The position numbers and the translations under genes were made by a program. From assembly GCA_900450595.1 (NCBI GenBank), contig UGGS01000002.1, positions 868,001 to 932,000 on the forward strand: 64,000 bases of DNA. Direction: 5' to 3'. The DNA comes from [Flavobacterium] thermophilum. Lineage in GTDB: Bacteria > Bacillota > Bacilli > Bacillales > Anoxybacillaceae. This document shows positions 45,792 to 55,570 of this stretch, piece by piece. How positions within the stretch are numbered: position 1 is the stretch's first letter; every line of letters starts with the position of its first letter. The notes beneath the pieces are model-generated. The model did not search any database. It worked only from the letters and a program-made list of their open reading frames with translations, and was not told the DNA's origin.

Positions 45792-45826
45792 AAATATCAA
45801 GTTAATATGAATTAGGGGGGCAATTA

Positions 45827-46672
45827 ATGAAAGAACAGAAAGCTTGGTATCTCGATGGATTCATCGGTATCGGCGGCATCGCTATGCTTCTCATCGCCGG
45901 GTTTCTCCTCCTCGTCCAGCAATTGTTTTTGCCCGCCATTTTGTTTTTCGTCATGGCTGTGCTGCTCGCGACCGGCATCACGATCGTCCAGCCGAATCAA
46001 GCAAAAGTGCTCACCTTTTTCGGCCGCTATTTCGGTACGATCCGCGACAGCGGGTTGTTTTTCACCGTGCCGCTCACGGTCCGCACGAAAGTGTCACTGC
46101 GCGTACGCAACTTCACGAGCAACAAACTAAAGGTTAATGACACTCAAGGCAACCCGATCGAAATCGCCGCCGTGGTTGTCTTCCGGGTGATTGACTCCGC
46201 GAAAGCGGTATTTGACGTCGATGATTACGAACAGTTTGTCGAGATTCAAAGTGAAGCGGCGATCCGCCATGTCGCGACCAAATATCCATACGACACGTTT
46301 GAAGACGACAATGAAATTACGTTGCGCGGCAATGCGGATATCATTTCCGATGTGCTTGCTGCGGAACTGCAAGAGCGGCTGCGCGTCGCCGGGGTCGAAG
46401 TGATCGAAGCGCGCCTCACCCACTTGGCGTACTCCCCGGAAATTGCGGGCGCCATGCTCCAACGCCAGCAAGCTGCCGCCATTTTGGCGGCGCGGAAAAA
46501 GATCGTCGAAGGAGCGGTTTCCATGGCGCAAATGGCAATCGAACAGCTTGACAAAGAAAACATTTTAGAGTTAGATGATGAACGAAAAGCGGCGATGGTC
46601 AACAACTTGATGGTGGCAATCGTCTCCGAACGAGCCACCCAGCCCGTGATCAACACGGGCAGTCTATATTAA
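45827..46672 (+). CDS. SPFH (band 7/stomatin) domain membrane protein
   Basis: 281 residues, GGGGGG upstream. Two N-terminal hydrophobic segments (about 12-30 and 33-53), then an SPFH domain ([40 protein letters not shown]) and a C-terminal helical region ([20 protein letters not shown]). SPFH proteins build large membrane microdomain assemblies. It is followed after 15 bp by an RHH protein gene, a conserved pairing in many bacteria. Confidence 0.85.
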   Translation: MKEQKAWYLDGFIGIGGIAMLLIAGFLLLVQQLFLPAILFFVMAVLLATGITIVQPNQAKVLTFFGRYFGTIRDSGLFFTVPLTVRTKVSLRVRNFTSNKLKVNDTQGNPIEIAAVVVFRVIDSAKAVFDVDDYEQFVEIQSEAAIRHVATKYPYDTFEDDNEITLRGNADIISDVLAAELQERLRVAGVEVIEARLTHLAYSPEIAGAMLQRQQAAAILAARKKIVEGAVSMAQMAIEQLDKENILELDDERKAAMVNNLMVAIVSERATQPVINTGSLY

Positions 46673-46687
46673 CGGTTGTGGAGTGCG

Positions 46688-46864
46688 ATGACAAAAAAAA
46701 AACCATTCCCTTTGCGCATTGACTATGAGTTGTATGCCGTCTTGGAACAGTGGGCGCAAGAGGAATTCCGCAGCGTCAACAGCCATATCGAGTATTTGCT
46801 GCGGGAAGCCGCCAAGCGGGCCGGACGGCTCGGGAAAGGAAAAACGGATCAAAAAAGAAGCTAG
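46688..46864 (+). CDS. Ribbon-helix-helix (Arc-type) small protein
   Basis: 58 residues, GTGGAG upstream. PFPLRIDYELYAVLEQWAQE, then EFRSVNSHIEYLLREAAKRA fits the Arc/MetJ fold: one strand and two helices. It probably binds DNA as a dimer, although homologues beside SPFH genes have no known target. No toxin gene is present. Shares the SPFH transcript. Confidence 0.75.
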   Translation: MTKKKPFPLRIDYELYAVLEQWAQEEFRSVNSHIEYLLREAAKRAGRLGKGKTDQKRS

Positions 46865-46892
46865 CTGGCAACAGCTGGCTTCTTTGTTTTTC
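46852..46892 (+). terminator. Terminator of the SPFH-RHH operon
   Basis: AAAGAAGCTAGCT, loop, AGCTGGCTTCTTT then TTTTT, starting inside the RHH gene end. Confidence 0.7.
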
Positions 46893-46956
46893 AGTCATGG
46901 GCATTTGTTACAGAAATATAATGATAGCAGAGCCTTTTTTAAAAGGGGGCGAACCG

Positions 46957-47181
46957 ATGCCGCACCCGCTGCCGCCGCTTGCCTTTTGGCAGTTCATCAC
47001 GCCGCCGTTTCGCGCTGAAACAGGCGTGCCGCCGTCACAGCTTCCCATCTACGCAGCAACGACGCCTATACCTCCCCCGTTTTTGCCGTACCGTTCTATC
47101 CACTACACATCTTCGTATCCATCGTACCAGCAGCTGCGAGCGATTATCACCGCCGATCATTTATCCTTCGTAAGGGGATGA
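46957..47181 (+). CDS. Proline- and tyrosine-rich small protein, unknown
   Basis: 74 residues from the ATG at 46957 with AAGGGGGC six nt upstream. The chain is rich in Pro, Tyr, Ser and aromatic residues (PLPPLAFWQFITPPF; PPPFLPYRSIHYTSSYPSYQ) and has no membrane segment. Such compositions occur in spore coat and exosporium proteins, but no family is recognised. It lies between the RHH terminator and pucA. Confidence 0.55.
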   Translation: MPHPLPPLAFWQFITPPFRAETGVPPSQLPIYAATTPIPPPFLPYRSIHYTSSYPSYQQLRAIITADHLSFVRG

Positions 47182-47270
47182 CATCATGGCTTGGGAGACG
47201 CCGCGCGACGATATGAGCGTATATACGCAAGGCGAAATGGGTGTATTCCACTTGCGGAAGGAGGATAAGC

Positions 47271-48299
47271 ATGGAAAGCTACTATGCCGCGCTCGATGCC
47301 ATGGCCGCCGCGCCGAACGATGGTGTATTCGCCATCACGATTGACGTGGAAGGCTCGGCCTACCAAAAGGAAGGAACATGGATGTGGATCGGAGCAGACG
47401 GAAAGACAACCGGCTTATTAAGCGGCGGATGCCTTGAAGAAGCGGTGGCTGCGCATGCGATCGAAGTGCTGTCAAGCCGGCAGGCGGCGGCCCTATCGTT
47501 TGACTTGCGCGCAGAAGATGACGGAGGGTGGGGGCAAGGAAGCGGATGCGACGGCGTCATCCATGTTTGGCTTGAGCCGGTCACAAACGAGACGAAACCG
47601 GATTGGCTTACGTTGAAACAGCGCCTTGACCGCGGCGAACATGTGCTGATGGCGCGAAGCATCGCTCATCCTAAGGAACCGCCGTTTTTCCAAAGCGAAA
47701 CAGGGGAACGCTTCGGCGGCTATGTTTCACCGCCGAGGCCGGAATGGCTCAACGCGCTGCATGGCACCCCGTTTTTCCACGGCCGGAACGGGGTGCAGGA
47801 AACAGACAGCGGCGCGTTTTACATCCAACATTTTTGGCCGAAACCGCGCCTCGTCATTTTCGGCGCCGGTCCGGACGCCCCGCCGCTCGTTTCGGCGGCC
47901 AAAGCCGCCGGGTTTTCCGTCACTATCAGCGACTGGCGCCCGGCGTTTTGCCATCCGTCGCACATACCGGACGCGGACGCTTGGGTTGTCGGCTTTCCGC
48001 ATGAAACGGTGCCGACGCTGCACCTTACTGAACGCGACTTTGTCATTATAATGACCCACCAGTTCGAGCGTGACCGAGAACTTGTCCAATGGTTAGCCGA
48101 CATGCCGCTCGCTTACCTTGGCGTGCTCGGGCCGCGGCGGCGCACGGACCGCCTTTTTCCTTCCGGCTCGGCTCCGCCGTTTGTCCGTTCACCGGTTGGA
48201 CTGCCAATCGGCGCACACAGCCCGCAGGAAATCGCCATTAGTATTCTTGCTGAGCTGATCAGCGTCCTTCGCGCACAGCCGATGGAGGCCGCCCGATGA
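47271..48299 (+). CDS. pucA: XdhC/CoxI-family Mo-hydroxylase maturation protein PucA
   Basis: 342 residues from the ATG at 47271 (GGAAGGAGG upstream). N-terminal XdhC domain (LLSGGCLEEAVAAHA; GSGCDGVIHVWLEP) and C-terminal Rossmann domain (LVIFGAGPDAPPLVSAAKAA). These proteins bind molybdenum cofactor and help its sulfuration and insertion into xanthine dehydrogenase. First gene of the puc operon. Confidence 0.88.
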   Translation: MESYYAALDAMAAAPNDGVFAITIDVEGSAYQKEGTWMWIGADGKTTGLLSGGCLEEAVAAHAIEVLSSRQAAALSFDLRAEDDGGWGQGSGCDGVIHVWLEPVTNETKPDWLTLKQRLDRGEHVLMARSIAHPKEPPFFQSETGERFGGYVSPPRPEWLNALHGTPFFHGRNGVQETDSGAFYIQHFWPKPRLVIFGAGPDAPPLVSAAKAAGFSVTISDWRPAFCHPSHIPDADAWVVGFPHETVPTLHLTERDFVIIMTHQFERDRELVQWLADMPLAYLGVLGPRRRTDRLFPSGSAPPFVRSPVGLPIGAHSPQEIAISILAELISVLRAQPMEAAR

Positions 48300-48934
48300 G
48301 CAGGGGCGCAATCGCCGGCATTTATTTAGCCGCCGGGCAGAGCCGGCGGATGGGAACAGATAAGCGCGCCTTGCCTTGGGGAGATGGGACGCTCGGGGCA
48401 GCCGGACTCAAGGCAGCGCTTCGTTCCTGCCTTTCACCCGTCATCGTTGTTGTGCCGCCGGCCGATGCGCTCGTTTGGATCCCTGACGCGCTGCTGGGCC
48501 ATGACAAATGCCGCCTTGTCCGCTGCACCGCCTGTCACCGCGGCCTGGCTCATTCGCTGGCCTGTGGGTTGCGCCGAGCGATGGAGGAAAGAGCGGACGC
48601 CGCTGCTGTCTTATTGGCCGACCAGCCGTTCGTCACATCCGACACGATCAATGCGCTGGCCGGCCTTTATCGACGCCATCGTCCCGATTACGCCGCCTTC
48701 TCCTGCTCCGGTGTGCCGATGCCCCCAGTTATTTTTGGAAGCCCAATGTTTCCCGCTCTCTTGGCGCTGGACGGCGATGCCGGTGGGCGCACGCTCTTTC
48801 GCGATCCCCACTGGCATGGCCTTTTGTACGAAGGTGATGCGTCAACCGGTATTGACATCGACACAAAAGACGATTATGAACGCGCCACCATCTATCGAGA
48901 AGAAAAGGAGGGACGCCCCCATGGCCGTCGGTAA
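48296..48934 (+). CDS. pucB: Molybdenum cofactor cytidylyltransferase-like PucB (MocA/NTP transferase)
   Basis: 212 residues, start overlapping pucA as ATGA. Nucleotidyltransferase motif IYLAAGQSRRMGTDKRALPW, then LLADQPFVTSDTI. MocA-type enzymes make the cytosine dinucleotide form of Moco used by many hydroxylases. Confidence 0.88.
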   Translation: MSRGAIAGIYLAAGQSRRMGTDKRALPWGDGTLGAAGLKAALRSCLSPVIVVVPPADALVWIPDALLGHDKCRLVRCTACHRGLAHSLACGLRRAMEERADAAAVLLADQPFVTSDTINALAGLYRRHRPDYAAFSCSGVPMPPVIFGSPMFPALLALDGDAGGRTLFRDPHWHGLLYEGDASTGIDIDTKDDYERATIYREEKEGRPHGRR

Positions 48935-51251
48935 AAGCATCATCCGCAAAGAAGCCTGGGATAAGGTGGCTGGCCGTGCGAAGTATACGAACGATTTCAA
49001 AAAAGAACAAGGAATGCTTCACGCTGCCTTGGTGACAAGCCCATACGCCCATGCGCGCATCCTCTCGCTGGATGCACGCCGCGCGCTCGCCGCCCCCGGC
49101 GTCCGCGCCGTCGTGACCGGCGAGGGGCTGCCGCTTACCGGTGAAGACATGCGCGACCGCCCTCCGATCGCTTTCGACAAAGTACGCTACTATGGAGAGG
49201 TTGTGGCGGTCGTCGTCGCCGATACGCTCGTTCAAGCCGAACAGGCGGCCCGCCTCGTCCGCGTCGCCTACGAGCCGCTTCCGGCGGTCGGCTCGCCGCG
49301 TGAGGCGCTGAAAGAAGGCGCCCCGTTGCTGCACGAACATCTCGACCGCTATGAAAAAAACAAAACCACTTATCCTGAGCCAGGGACAAACGTCGCCCAT
49401 CGAACGAAAATCCGAAAAGGCAACATTGAACAAGGGTTTGCGGAAAGCGACGTCATCGTCGAAACGAGCGTATCGTTCGCGCCGTCCGATCATGCTGCAA
49501 TGGAAACACGCTGCGCCACGGCAGAAATTTGGCCGGATGGCACGATCCATATCTCTGCCTCTTCGCAGTCGCCGTTTATGATCAAAAAACTGCTCCATAC
49601 GTACTTTGGCGAAGAAACCGGCAAAGTCATCGTCCATACGCCGCTTGTCGGCGGCGCCTACGGAGGAAAAGCGCCCGTCCAGCTTGAGTTGCTTGCCTAC
49701 CTTGCCTCCAAAGCGGTCGGCGGCCGAAAAGTGAGCGTCTGGAACAGCCGCGAGCATGACATGGTCACTTCGCCCGTCCATATCGGTTTGGAGGCAACCG
49801 TCAAAATCGGCGCGACAAAAGAGGGCTTGCTCAAGGCCATGGAAATCTTATTTCTATTTGACGGCGGGGCTTATTCCGACAAGGCGATCGATGTCAGCCG
49901 CGCCGCAGCCGTCGATTGCACCGGCCCGTACCATGTCGAAAACGTCTTTTGTGATTCATTGTGCGTCTATACGAATCGCCCGTACGCGACGCCGTTTCGC
50001 AGTTTTGGCCATTGCGAACAGGCATTTGCCGTCGAGCGGGCCATCGATGAATTGGCACGAACGCTTCAACTTGACCCATGGGACGTGCGGCGCAAAAATG
50101 CCATCCGCCCGGGGCATACGACCCCGACGCAAGTGCGGCTCACAAAAAGCAACGTCGGCAACATATCAGCCTGCCTCGACCGGTTGCGCGAGCTGATGCG
50201 TTGGGACGAGTGGCAGCGCGTGGAATTGGACGCCTATACGGTAAGAGCAAAAGGAATCAGCAGCGGCTGGAAAACATCGACGATCAACACAGATGCTAGC
50301 TCGGGCGTCATCTTAACGTTCAACTCCGACGGCAGCGTCAACGTCATCTCCGGCGTCGTCGAAATCGGAACCGGAACGAAAACGGTGCTCGCGCAAATCG
50401 TTGCTGAACGGCTGAAGATGGACGTCGATTGTGTCCATGTCAAAATGGATATTGATACGCAAACGACGCCGGAACATTGGAAAACAGTCGCCAGCCGCGG
50501 GACGTTTATGGCCGGACGTGCGGCGCTTGCCGCTGCCGACGACGCCATCCGTCAGTTAAAAGACATCGCCGCCTGCGTCTTGCGGGCCTCGCCGGACGAT
50601 TTGGAAGTCGGATTCGGGCGCGTCTTTTTGCGCGATGACCCGGCCATCTTTCTTCCGATCAAAGACATCGCCTATGGCTACAAGTTTCCGAACGGCAACG
50701 CCATCGGCGGGCAAGTGATCGGGCGCGGCCACTACATTTTGCGCCACTTGACCCCGCTTGACCCGGAGACCGGCGCCGGCAAACCGGGACCGGAATGGGG
50801 CGTATGCGCCGAGGGAGTGGAAATTGAGTTCAACCGCCGCGACTACACGTATCGCATTGTCAAAGCGTATGCGGTCATTGATGCCGGCAAAGTGCTCAAC
50901 CCAAAGGCAGCGCTTGGCCAAGCGATGGGGGCGATGAGCATGGGGCTAAGCTTTGCCAGCCGCGAAGGGTTTCTTTTTGACAACGAACAGCGCGTGTTAA
51001 ACCCACAGTTGCGCACATACCGGCCGATTCGCTTCGGCGAACATCCAGAGTACATCGTTGAGTTTGTCGAAACGACGCAAATCGATGCCCCATACGGCGC
51101 TCGCGGCATCGGCGAACATGGCTTGATCGGCATGCCCGCCGCCTTGGCAAACGCCTTGTCGCTCGCTGCCGGCGTGCCGCTCAATGAACTGCCGCTTGTG
51201 CCTGAACTCATTTGGCGGACACAGAAAGGGGACTCCTATGGTTCCGTTTGA
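48921..51251 (+). CDS. pucD: Purine (xanthine) dehydrogenase molybdenum subunit PucD
   Basis: 776 residues from the ATG at 48921 (AAAAGGAGGG upstream); the same frame is open far upstream inside pucB, but that part is a shadow. Ald_Xan_dh N-domain, then Moco-binding segments (VGGAYGGKAPVQLELLA; SFGHCEQAFAVERAIDELA) and the essential glutamate in GARGIGEHG. It hydroxylates hypoxanthine/xanthine. Overlaps pucC by 14 bp. Confidence 0.92.
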   Translation: MAVGKSIIRKEAWDKVAGRAKYTNDFKKEQGMLHAALVTSPYAHARILSLDARRALAAPGVRAVVTGEGLPLTGEDMRDRPPIAFDKVRYYGEVVAVVVADTLVQAEQAARLVRVAYEPLPAVGSPREALKEGAPLLHEHLDRYEKNKTTYPEPGTNVAHRTKIRKGNIEQGFAESDVIVETSVSFAPSDHAAMETRCATAEIWPDGTIHISASSQSPFMIKKLLHTYFGEETGKVIVHTPLVGGAYGGKAPVQLELLAYLASKAVGGRKVSVWNSREHDMVTSPVHIGLEATVKIGATKEGLLKAMEILFLFDGGAYSDKAIDVSRAAAVDCTGPYHVENVFCDSLCVYTNRPYATPFRSFGHCEQAFAVERAIDELARTLQLDPWDVRRKNAIRPGHTTPTQVRLTKSNVGNISACLDRLRELMRWDEWQRVELDAYTVRAKGISSGWKTSTINTDASSGVILTFNSDGSVNVISGVVEIGTGTKTVLAQIVAERLKMDVDCVHVKMDIDTQTTPEHWKTVASRGTFMAGRAALAAADDAIRQLKDIAACVLRASPDDLEVGFGRVFLRDDPAIFLPIKDIAYGYKFPNGNAIGGQVIGRGHYILRHLTPLDPETGAGKPGPEWGVCAEGVEIEFNRRDYTYRIVKAYAVIDAGKVLNPKAALGQAMGAMSMGLSFASREGFLFDNEQRVLNPQLRTYRPIRFGEHPEYIVEFVETTQIDAPYGARGIGEHGLIGMPAALANALSLAAGVPLNELPLVPELIWRTQKGDSYGSV

Positions 51252-52080
51252 CTTTGCCTACTACCGGCCGCAGTCGATCGCCGAAGCGACAGCGCTGTTT
51301 GCGGCGCTCGAGCGGGATGGAAAACGACCGCTCTACTACGGCGGCGGCACGGAAATCATCACGTTGTCTCGGTTGAACCTTGTCCGCACCGCGGCCGTCA
51401 TTGACATAAAATCGATCCCTGAATGTCGGTCGCTTGATGTCGACAATGGTTCTCTCGTGCTCGGAGCGGCGCTCTCCCTCGGCGAGCTCGAAGAAGCAAA
51501 TCCGTTCCCGTTATTGACAAAAGCGGCGCGAGAAGTCGCCGACCGGACAGCGCGCAACCAAATTACGCTCGGCGGCAACATCTGCGGACAAATTTTTTAC
51601 CGTGAGACCGCACTGCCGCTATTCGTCGCCGAGGCGGATGTCATCATCGCCGGACCATACGGCATCAGGCAATGCCGCTTCCTTGACTTGTTTCATCAAC
51701 AGCTGCAGCTTGGCCGCGGTGAATTTGTCGTCCAGTTCAAGGTTGACCGTGCCACCGCCACCCTGCCCCATTTCCACCGCAAGCGCCGCAAGCAAGGGGA
51801 AGTCGGCTACCCGCTTGTGACGATTGCAGCGCTGAAAAAAGACGGGACGGTTCGCGTTGCCCTAAGCGGCATCTGCCCGTTTCCGTTTCGCTCGGCTGAC
51901 GTTGAGGCGCACCTCAACGACCGGAACCGCCCAGTTGGTGAACGAATCCAAGCAGCGGTTGACGCCTTCCCGCGCCCGATTTTGCACGATATTGAAGGCT
52001 CAGCAGACTACCGGCTGTTCGTGGCCGCCCAGCTGCTTGAAGATATGCTTCGTGAGCTCGGAGACGGAGAAACCGTCTAA
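51238..52080 (+). CDS. pucC: Purine dehydrogenase FAD subunit PucC
   Basis: 280 residues from the ATG at 51238 (AAAGGGG upstream). FAD-binding YYGGGTEIITLSRLN and RNQITLGGNICGQIFYRETA. It passes electrons from the Fe-S subunit to the acceptor. Gene order here is A-B-D-C-E; B. subtilis has A-B-C-D-E. Confidence 0.9.
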   Translation: MVPFDFAYYRPQSIAEATALFAALERDGKRPLYYGGGTEIITLSRLNLVRTAAVIDIKSIPECRSLDVDNGSLVLGAALSLGELEEANPFPLLTKAAREVADRTARNQITLGGNICGQIFYRETALPLFVAEADVIIAGPYGIRQCRFLDLFHQQLQLGRGEFVVQFKVDRATATLPHFHRKRRKQGEVGYPLVTIAALKKDGTVRVALSGICPFPFRSADVEAHLNDRNRPVGERIQAAVDAFPRPILHDIEGSADYRLFVAAQLLEDMLRELGDGETV

Positions 52081-52101
52081 ACAGGAGGTGAGCATGCGGA
52101 C

Positions 52102-52704
52102 ATGGAGGAAACGACAAAGCGGGAGCTTGTGCTGCACGTTAATGGAGAACGAAGATCGATCGTCACTCGCCAAGCCGAAACGCTACTGTTTGTTTTGCGC
52201 GATGGACTGGGGCTGACCGGGGCCAAGCCAGGCTGTTTGAACGGCGACTGCGGCGCCTGCACCGTCTTAGTCGACGGCACGCCAATCAAATCGTGCATGA
52301 TGCTCGCGATTGAGACAGTCGGCAAAGAAATCACCACGATCGAAGGGCTTGATGATGCCCCCATTCAGCACGCCTTCGTCCGCCACTTCGCCTTTCAGTG
52401 CGGCTATTGCACTCCTGGATTCATTATGAACGCCCACGCACTCATCGAGCGGCATCCGGGCGCGGATCGAGCTTGTCGCTTTTCTCTTTCTCGTCTGGCA
52501 CAAACACGAACCGTCGGCGACGAAAACAGTCTGACCAACGACAAGGCCAAAACAGCACAACTTGACGCAAGCTGGAAGACCCGCTGGCTGGCATGGATCA
52601 GCGCCCGTTTTCACCTGAAAACGGGCGCTTCTTTATCGGCAGCCTGTTCGGGCTTCGCGCGGCTTCCCATCGGCTGCCTGTTCATTCGCTCCCTCTCCTT
52701 TTAG
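52102..52704 (+). pseudogene. pucE: Purine dehydrogenase Fe-S subunit PucE, 3'-truncated
   Basis: The first about 120 residues match the 2Fe-2S subunit: plant-type cluster CLNGDCGACTVLVDG..C, then QCGYCTPGFIMNAHALIE. After RHPGAD the family ends. The second-cluster partner motif CRCTGY, which should follow about 30 residues later, is missing and the frame continues as unrelated sequence to 52704, even through a terminator. In another frame the following DNA (52469-52534) reads ELVAFLFLVWHKHEPSATKT, the tail of some membrane protein, so a deletion has fused pucE to another gene. The complex probably cannot transfer electrons normally. Confidence 0.75.
52600..52635 (+). terminator. Terminator at the end of the puc operon
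   Basis: AGCGCCCGTTTTC, loop, GAAAACGGGCGCT then TCTTT; lies inside the aberrant pucE extension. Confidence 0.75.
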
Positions 52705-53861
52705 CAAGGGCGAATCGTTTGTTTCTCGCTAATCACGACCCCGCGCCTTTTCATTTCCTCAATATACACCTCTCCTGGCACGGCTTGCTCCGGCGGATAG
52801 ACGCCGCGCTTTGTGATCACCCCGCGACCGATGAGCTGGGCGACAGCGGAAATGGTGTAGGCCGTCGTGCGCGCCATCGCCGTTACCTTGTTTTCGCGGT
52901 CATTAAACGTGACGGTCTCGTATTCCAATACCGTTTCCTTCCCGCCTTTTCGGCCGCCGACGATGACCCGAAGCAACACCACATCATCTTTCCCTTTCAA
53001 ATCAAGGAGCGGCTTCAGGACGGAAAGCAGCACATCGCGCGGTTTGACTTTGCATCCATTGACCTCCACTTCCACATCGTGGCGCGTCAAATTCAAATCG
53101 ACGAGCAGCTTAAATTTTTCTGCATGGCCGCGGTAGCGGATCGTTTTGTACTCGAGCCGCTTCAAGTTCGGAAACGAGCGCGAGAGCGTCGACGTCCCTC
53201 CTGAGGTATGAAACGCTTCAAGCGGCCCGAACCGGTCGAAATAAATCGGCTCGACTTCCGAAAGCGACGGCACTTCCTGCTTTTGGCCGTCGCGGATAAT
53301 GAGAGACGGATCGGTGTAATGGTCAAGCAGCCCCTCGAGCGAAAACACATGGTTGTACTCCAGCGGCGGCTCAGGGCGGACGGGGATGCCGCCAACATAC
53401 AGCAAGATGGATTCCACCTCATCGAGTTGACTCGCCCCATAGCCGGATAAAATGTTGATCATCCCCGGCGCGACGCCAAGGTCGGGGATGATGGTCACCC
53501 CAGCGGCTTGGGCTTGTTCATGCAGCTCAAGCACCCGATCGGTAATATGGCCGATATGGCCGCCTAAATCAACGGAATGAACACCCGTTTCGATCGCTGT
53601 TTTCGCCACCGTTTCATTGAAGCGGTAAAACAAGGCATTGACGACGACATCATGCCCTTGCATGGCCGCTGCCAGTTGTTGCGGATCGCCGGCATCCACC
53701 CGCACAGCGGCAAGCTTTTCGGAATGAAGCTGCCGCACCGTCTGCTCCGCCTTGGCCAAATCGACATCCGCCAGCGTCACCGCCTCAACATCTTGGCTTT
53801 GTACTAAATCGCGCGCCGCTTCTTTTCCCATCAGCCCCGCTCCAAGCACGAGCACTTTCAT
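52701..53861 (-). CDS. L-lysine 6-dehydrogenase (saccharopine dehydrogenase-like)
   Basis: 386 residues from the ATG at 53861 (AGAGGGGGAG upstream). Rossmann motif [18 protein letters not shown], then [20 protein letters not shown] and [19 protein letters not shown]. It matches the saccharopine-reductase-like lysine 6-dehydrogenases known from Geobacillus stearothermophilus, which oxidise the epsilon-amino group of lysine with NAD to give allysine (piperideine carboxylate). Last gene of the four-gene operon, 157 bp behind the aldehyde dehydrogenase. A generic saccharopine dehydrogenase is the alternative; no lysine-2-oxoglutarate reductase gene is nearby. Confidence 0.8.
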   Translation of the reverse strand: MKVLVLGAGLMGKEAARDLVQSQDVEAVTLADVDLAKAEQTVRQLHSEKLAAVRVDAGDPQQLAAAMQGHDVVVNALFYRFNETVAKTAIETGVHSVDLGGHIGHITDRVLELHEQAQAAGVTIIPDLGVAPGMINILSGYGASQLDEVESILLYVGGIPVRPEPPLEYNHVFSLEGLLDHYTDPSLIIRDGQKQEVPSLSEVEPIYFDRFGPLEAFHTSGGTSTLSRSFPNLKRLEYKTIRYRGHAEKFKLLVDLNLTRHDVEVEVNGCKVKPRDVLLSVLKPLLDLKGKDDVVLLRVIVGGRKGGKETVLEYETVTFNDRENKVTAMARTTAYTISAVAQLIGRGVITKRGVYPPEQAVPGEVYIEEMKRRGVVISEKQTIRPC

Positions 53862-54018
53862 CGTTCTCTCCCCCTCTGTCACCGATTGTTTGCCATACGC
53901 TCACATGACAGCCGCTGTTTTCACATCGTTGCCGCGGCCGCCGCTTCAATTCACGATATAGGTTCCACGTTGATCTTCGCTTCTCTTTTGCCGGCCATGT
54001 TGCAAGCGACAGCCCGGT

Positions 54019-55500
54019 TCAATCATCGGTATCGATTTGCGCCCGTTGCAGCTTGCCGCTGAAATCGACATAAATGCTCCGCCATTCGGTGAAGACGTCA
54101 AGCGCCGCGACGCCGGAGTCGCGGTGGCCGTTGCCCGTCCCTTTCGTGCCGCCAAACGGCAAATGAATTTCCGCCCCTGTCGTGCCGGCGTTGACATACA
54201 CGATGCCGGTGTCCAAATCGCGCATCGCCCGGAATACATGGTTGACATCACGGGTGAAAATGGCGCTCGACAGCCCGTAGTCAACGCTGTTGTTGACGGC
54301 GATCGCCTCCTCCAAACTGCCGACGGAAAGAATGGACACGACCGGGCCAAAAATTTCTTCGCGGGCAATGCGCATCGACGGCGTCACATCCGTAAAAATG
54401 GTCGGCGCGTAGTAAAAGCCGCGCGCATAGTCGCCATCGCGCAGTCTATGGCCGCCAATCAGCAATTTCGCCCCTTCTTCTACGCCAATGCGCACGTAGC
54501 GGTCGATTTTTTGCAGCGCCTCTTCATGGATGACGGGTCCGACTTTGACCGTTTCATCCAACCCGTTGCCGATTTTCAATGTTTTCACGGCTTCCAGCAG
54601 ACGCCGCTCAAGCTCCTGTTTCACCCGCTCATGGACGATGACCCGGCTGCACGCCGTGCACCGCTGGCCTGATGTGCCGAACGCACTCCAGATGATGCCG
54701 TCAACCGCCAATGTCAAATCGGCATCATCCATGACGATCACCGCGTTTTTCCCACCCATTTCGAGCGACACTTTTTTCAACAGTCGTCCGCATTTTTCCG
54801 CAATCATCCGCCCGACTTCATTCGATCCGGTAAATGAGATGACCTTGACATCCGGATGCTCGACGAGCGCATTGCCGACTGTCGGTCCGTCACCGTGGAC
54901 CACATGAAACACTCCCGGAGGCAAGCCCGCTTCTTCAAAAATGCGAGCTAATTCCTGCGCCATGATCGGTGTCTCGGGCGCGGGCTTCCATACGACCGCA
55001 TTGCCGGCCACAATCGCGGGGAACGACTTCCACGTTGCGATGGCAATCGGAAAGTTCCAAGGAGTGATGATGCCGACAACCCCCACCGGCACGCGGACGC
55101 TCATCGCAAACTTGTCTTTCAGTTCAGACGGCGTCGTATCGCCGAACAACCGCCGCCCTTCCCCCGCCATGTAAAACGCCATATCAATGCCTTCCTGCAC
55201 TTCGCCGCGCGCTTCCTCGATCACCTTGCCCATTTCCATCGTCAACAGCCGGGCCAACTGTTCTTTCCGCTCCTTTAGCAGCATGCCGACTCGATATAAA
55301 ACTTCCGCGCGTTTCGGCGCCGGCACGAGCGCCCACTGTCTTTGCGCTTCTTTGGCTGCCTGAACGGCCTCATCAATATCGTTTGGCCCGGACATCGCCA
55401 CCTCGGCAATCGTTTCCCCCGTCGCCGGATTAATCACCGGCGCAAATTGCCCGGTGCTTGGCTCCTTCCATTCTCCATTGATATAGTTTTGGATTTTCAC
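54019..55500 (-). CDS. Aldehyde dehydrogenase, probable aminoadipate-semialdehyde type
   Basis: 493 residues from a GTG at 55500 with GGGGGGAG upstream. Catalytic Cys in GTSGQRCTACSR, Glu in SLEMGGKNAVIV, NAD site GSNEVGRMIAEKCGR. The C-terminal NAGTTGAEIHLPFGGTKGTG is typical of the ALDH group that acts on alpha-aminoadipic and other amino-acid semialdehydes. Beside lysine 6-dehydrogenase the likely substrate is allysine, giving 2-aminoadipate; glutarate semialdehyde is possible as well. Confidence 0.85.
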   Translation of the reverse strand: MKIQNYINGEWKEPSTGQFAPVINPATGETIAEVAMSGPNDIDEAVQAAKEAQRQWALVPAPKRAEVLYRVGMLLKERKEQLARLLTMEMGKVIEEARGEVQEGIDMAFYMAGEGRRLFGDTTPSELKDKFAMSVRVPVGVVGIITPWNFPIAIATWKSFPAIVAGNAVVWKPAPETPIMAQELARIFEEAGLPPGVFHVVHGDGPTVGNALVEHPDVKVISFTGSNEVGRMIAEKCGRLLKKVSLEMGGKNAVIVMDDADLTLAVDGIIWSAFGTSGQRCTACSRVIVHERVKQELERRLLEAVKTLKIGNGLDETVKVGPVIHEEALQKIDRYVRIGVEEGAKLLIGGHRLRDGDYARGFYYAPTIFTDVTPSMRIAREEIFGPVVSILSVGSLEEAIAVNNSVDYGLSSAIFTRDVNHVFRAMRDLDTGIVYVNAGTTGAEIHLPFGGTKGTGNGHRDSGVAALDVFTEWRSIYVDFSGKLQRAQIDTDD

Positions 55501-55570
55501 TGTATACTCCCCCCATTTTTCCAGATGATTTATTGAGATAATTTATACATTGAACGCCGAGCGATGATCG

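Noticed and set aside
47186..47344. 52-codon ORF MAWETPRDDMSVYTQGEMGV... overlapping pucA
   Set aside because: It has a fair binding site but overlaps the well-supported pucA start by over 70 bp in another frame and has no family.
48384..48920. N-terminal extension of pucD to 955 residues
   Set aside because: This part is an out-of-frame shadow of pucB; a strong ribosome binding site and family length place the start at 48921.
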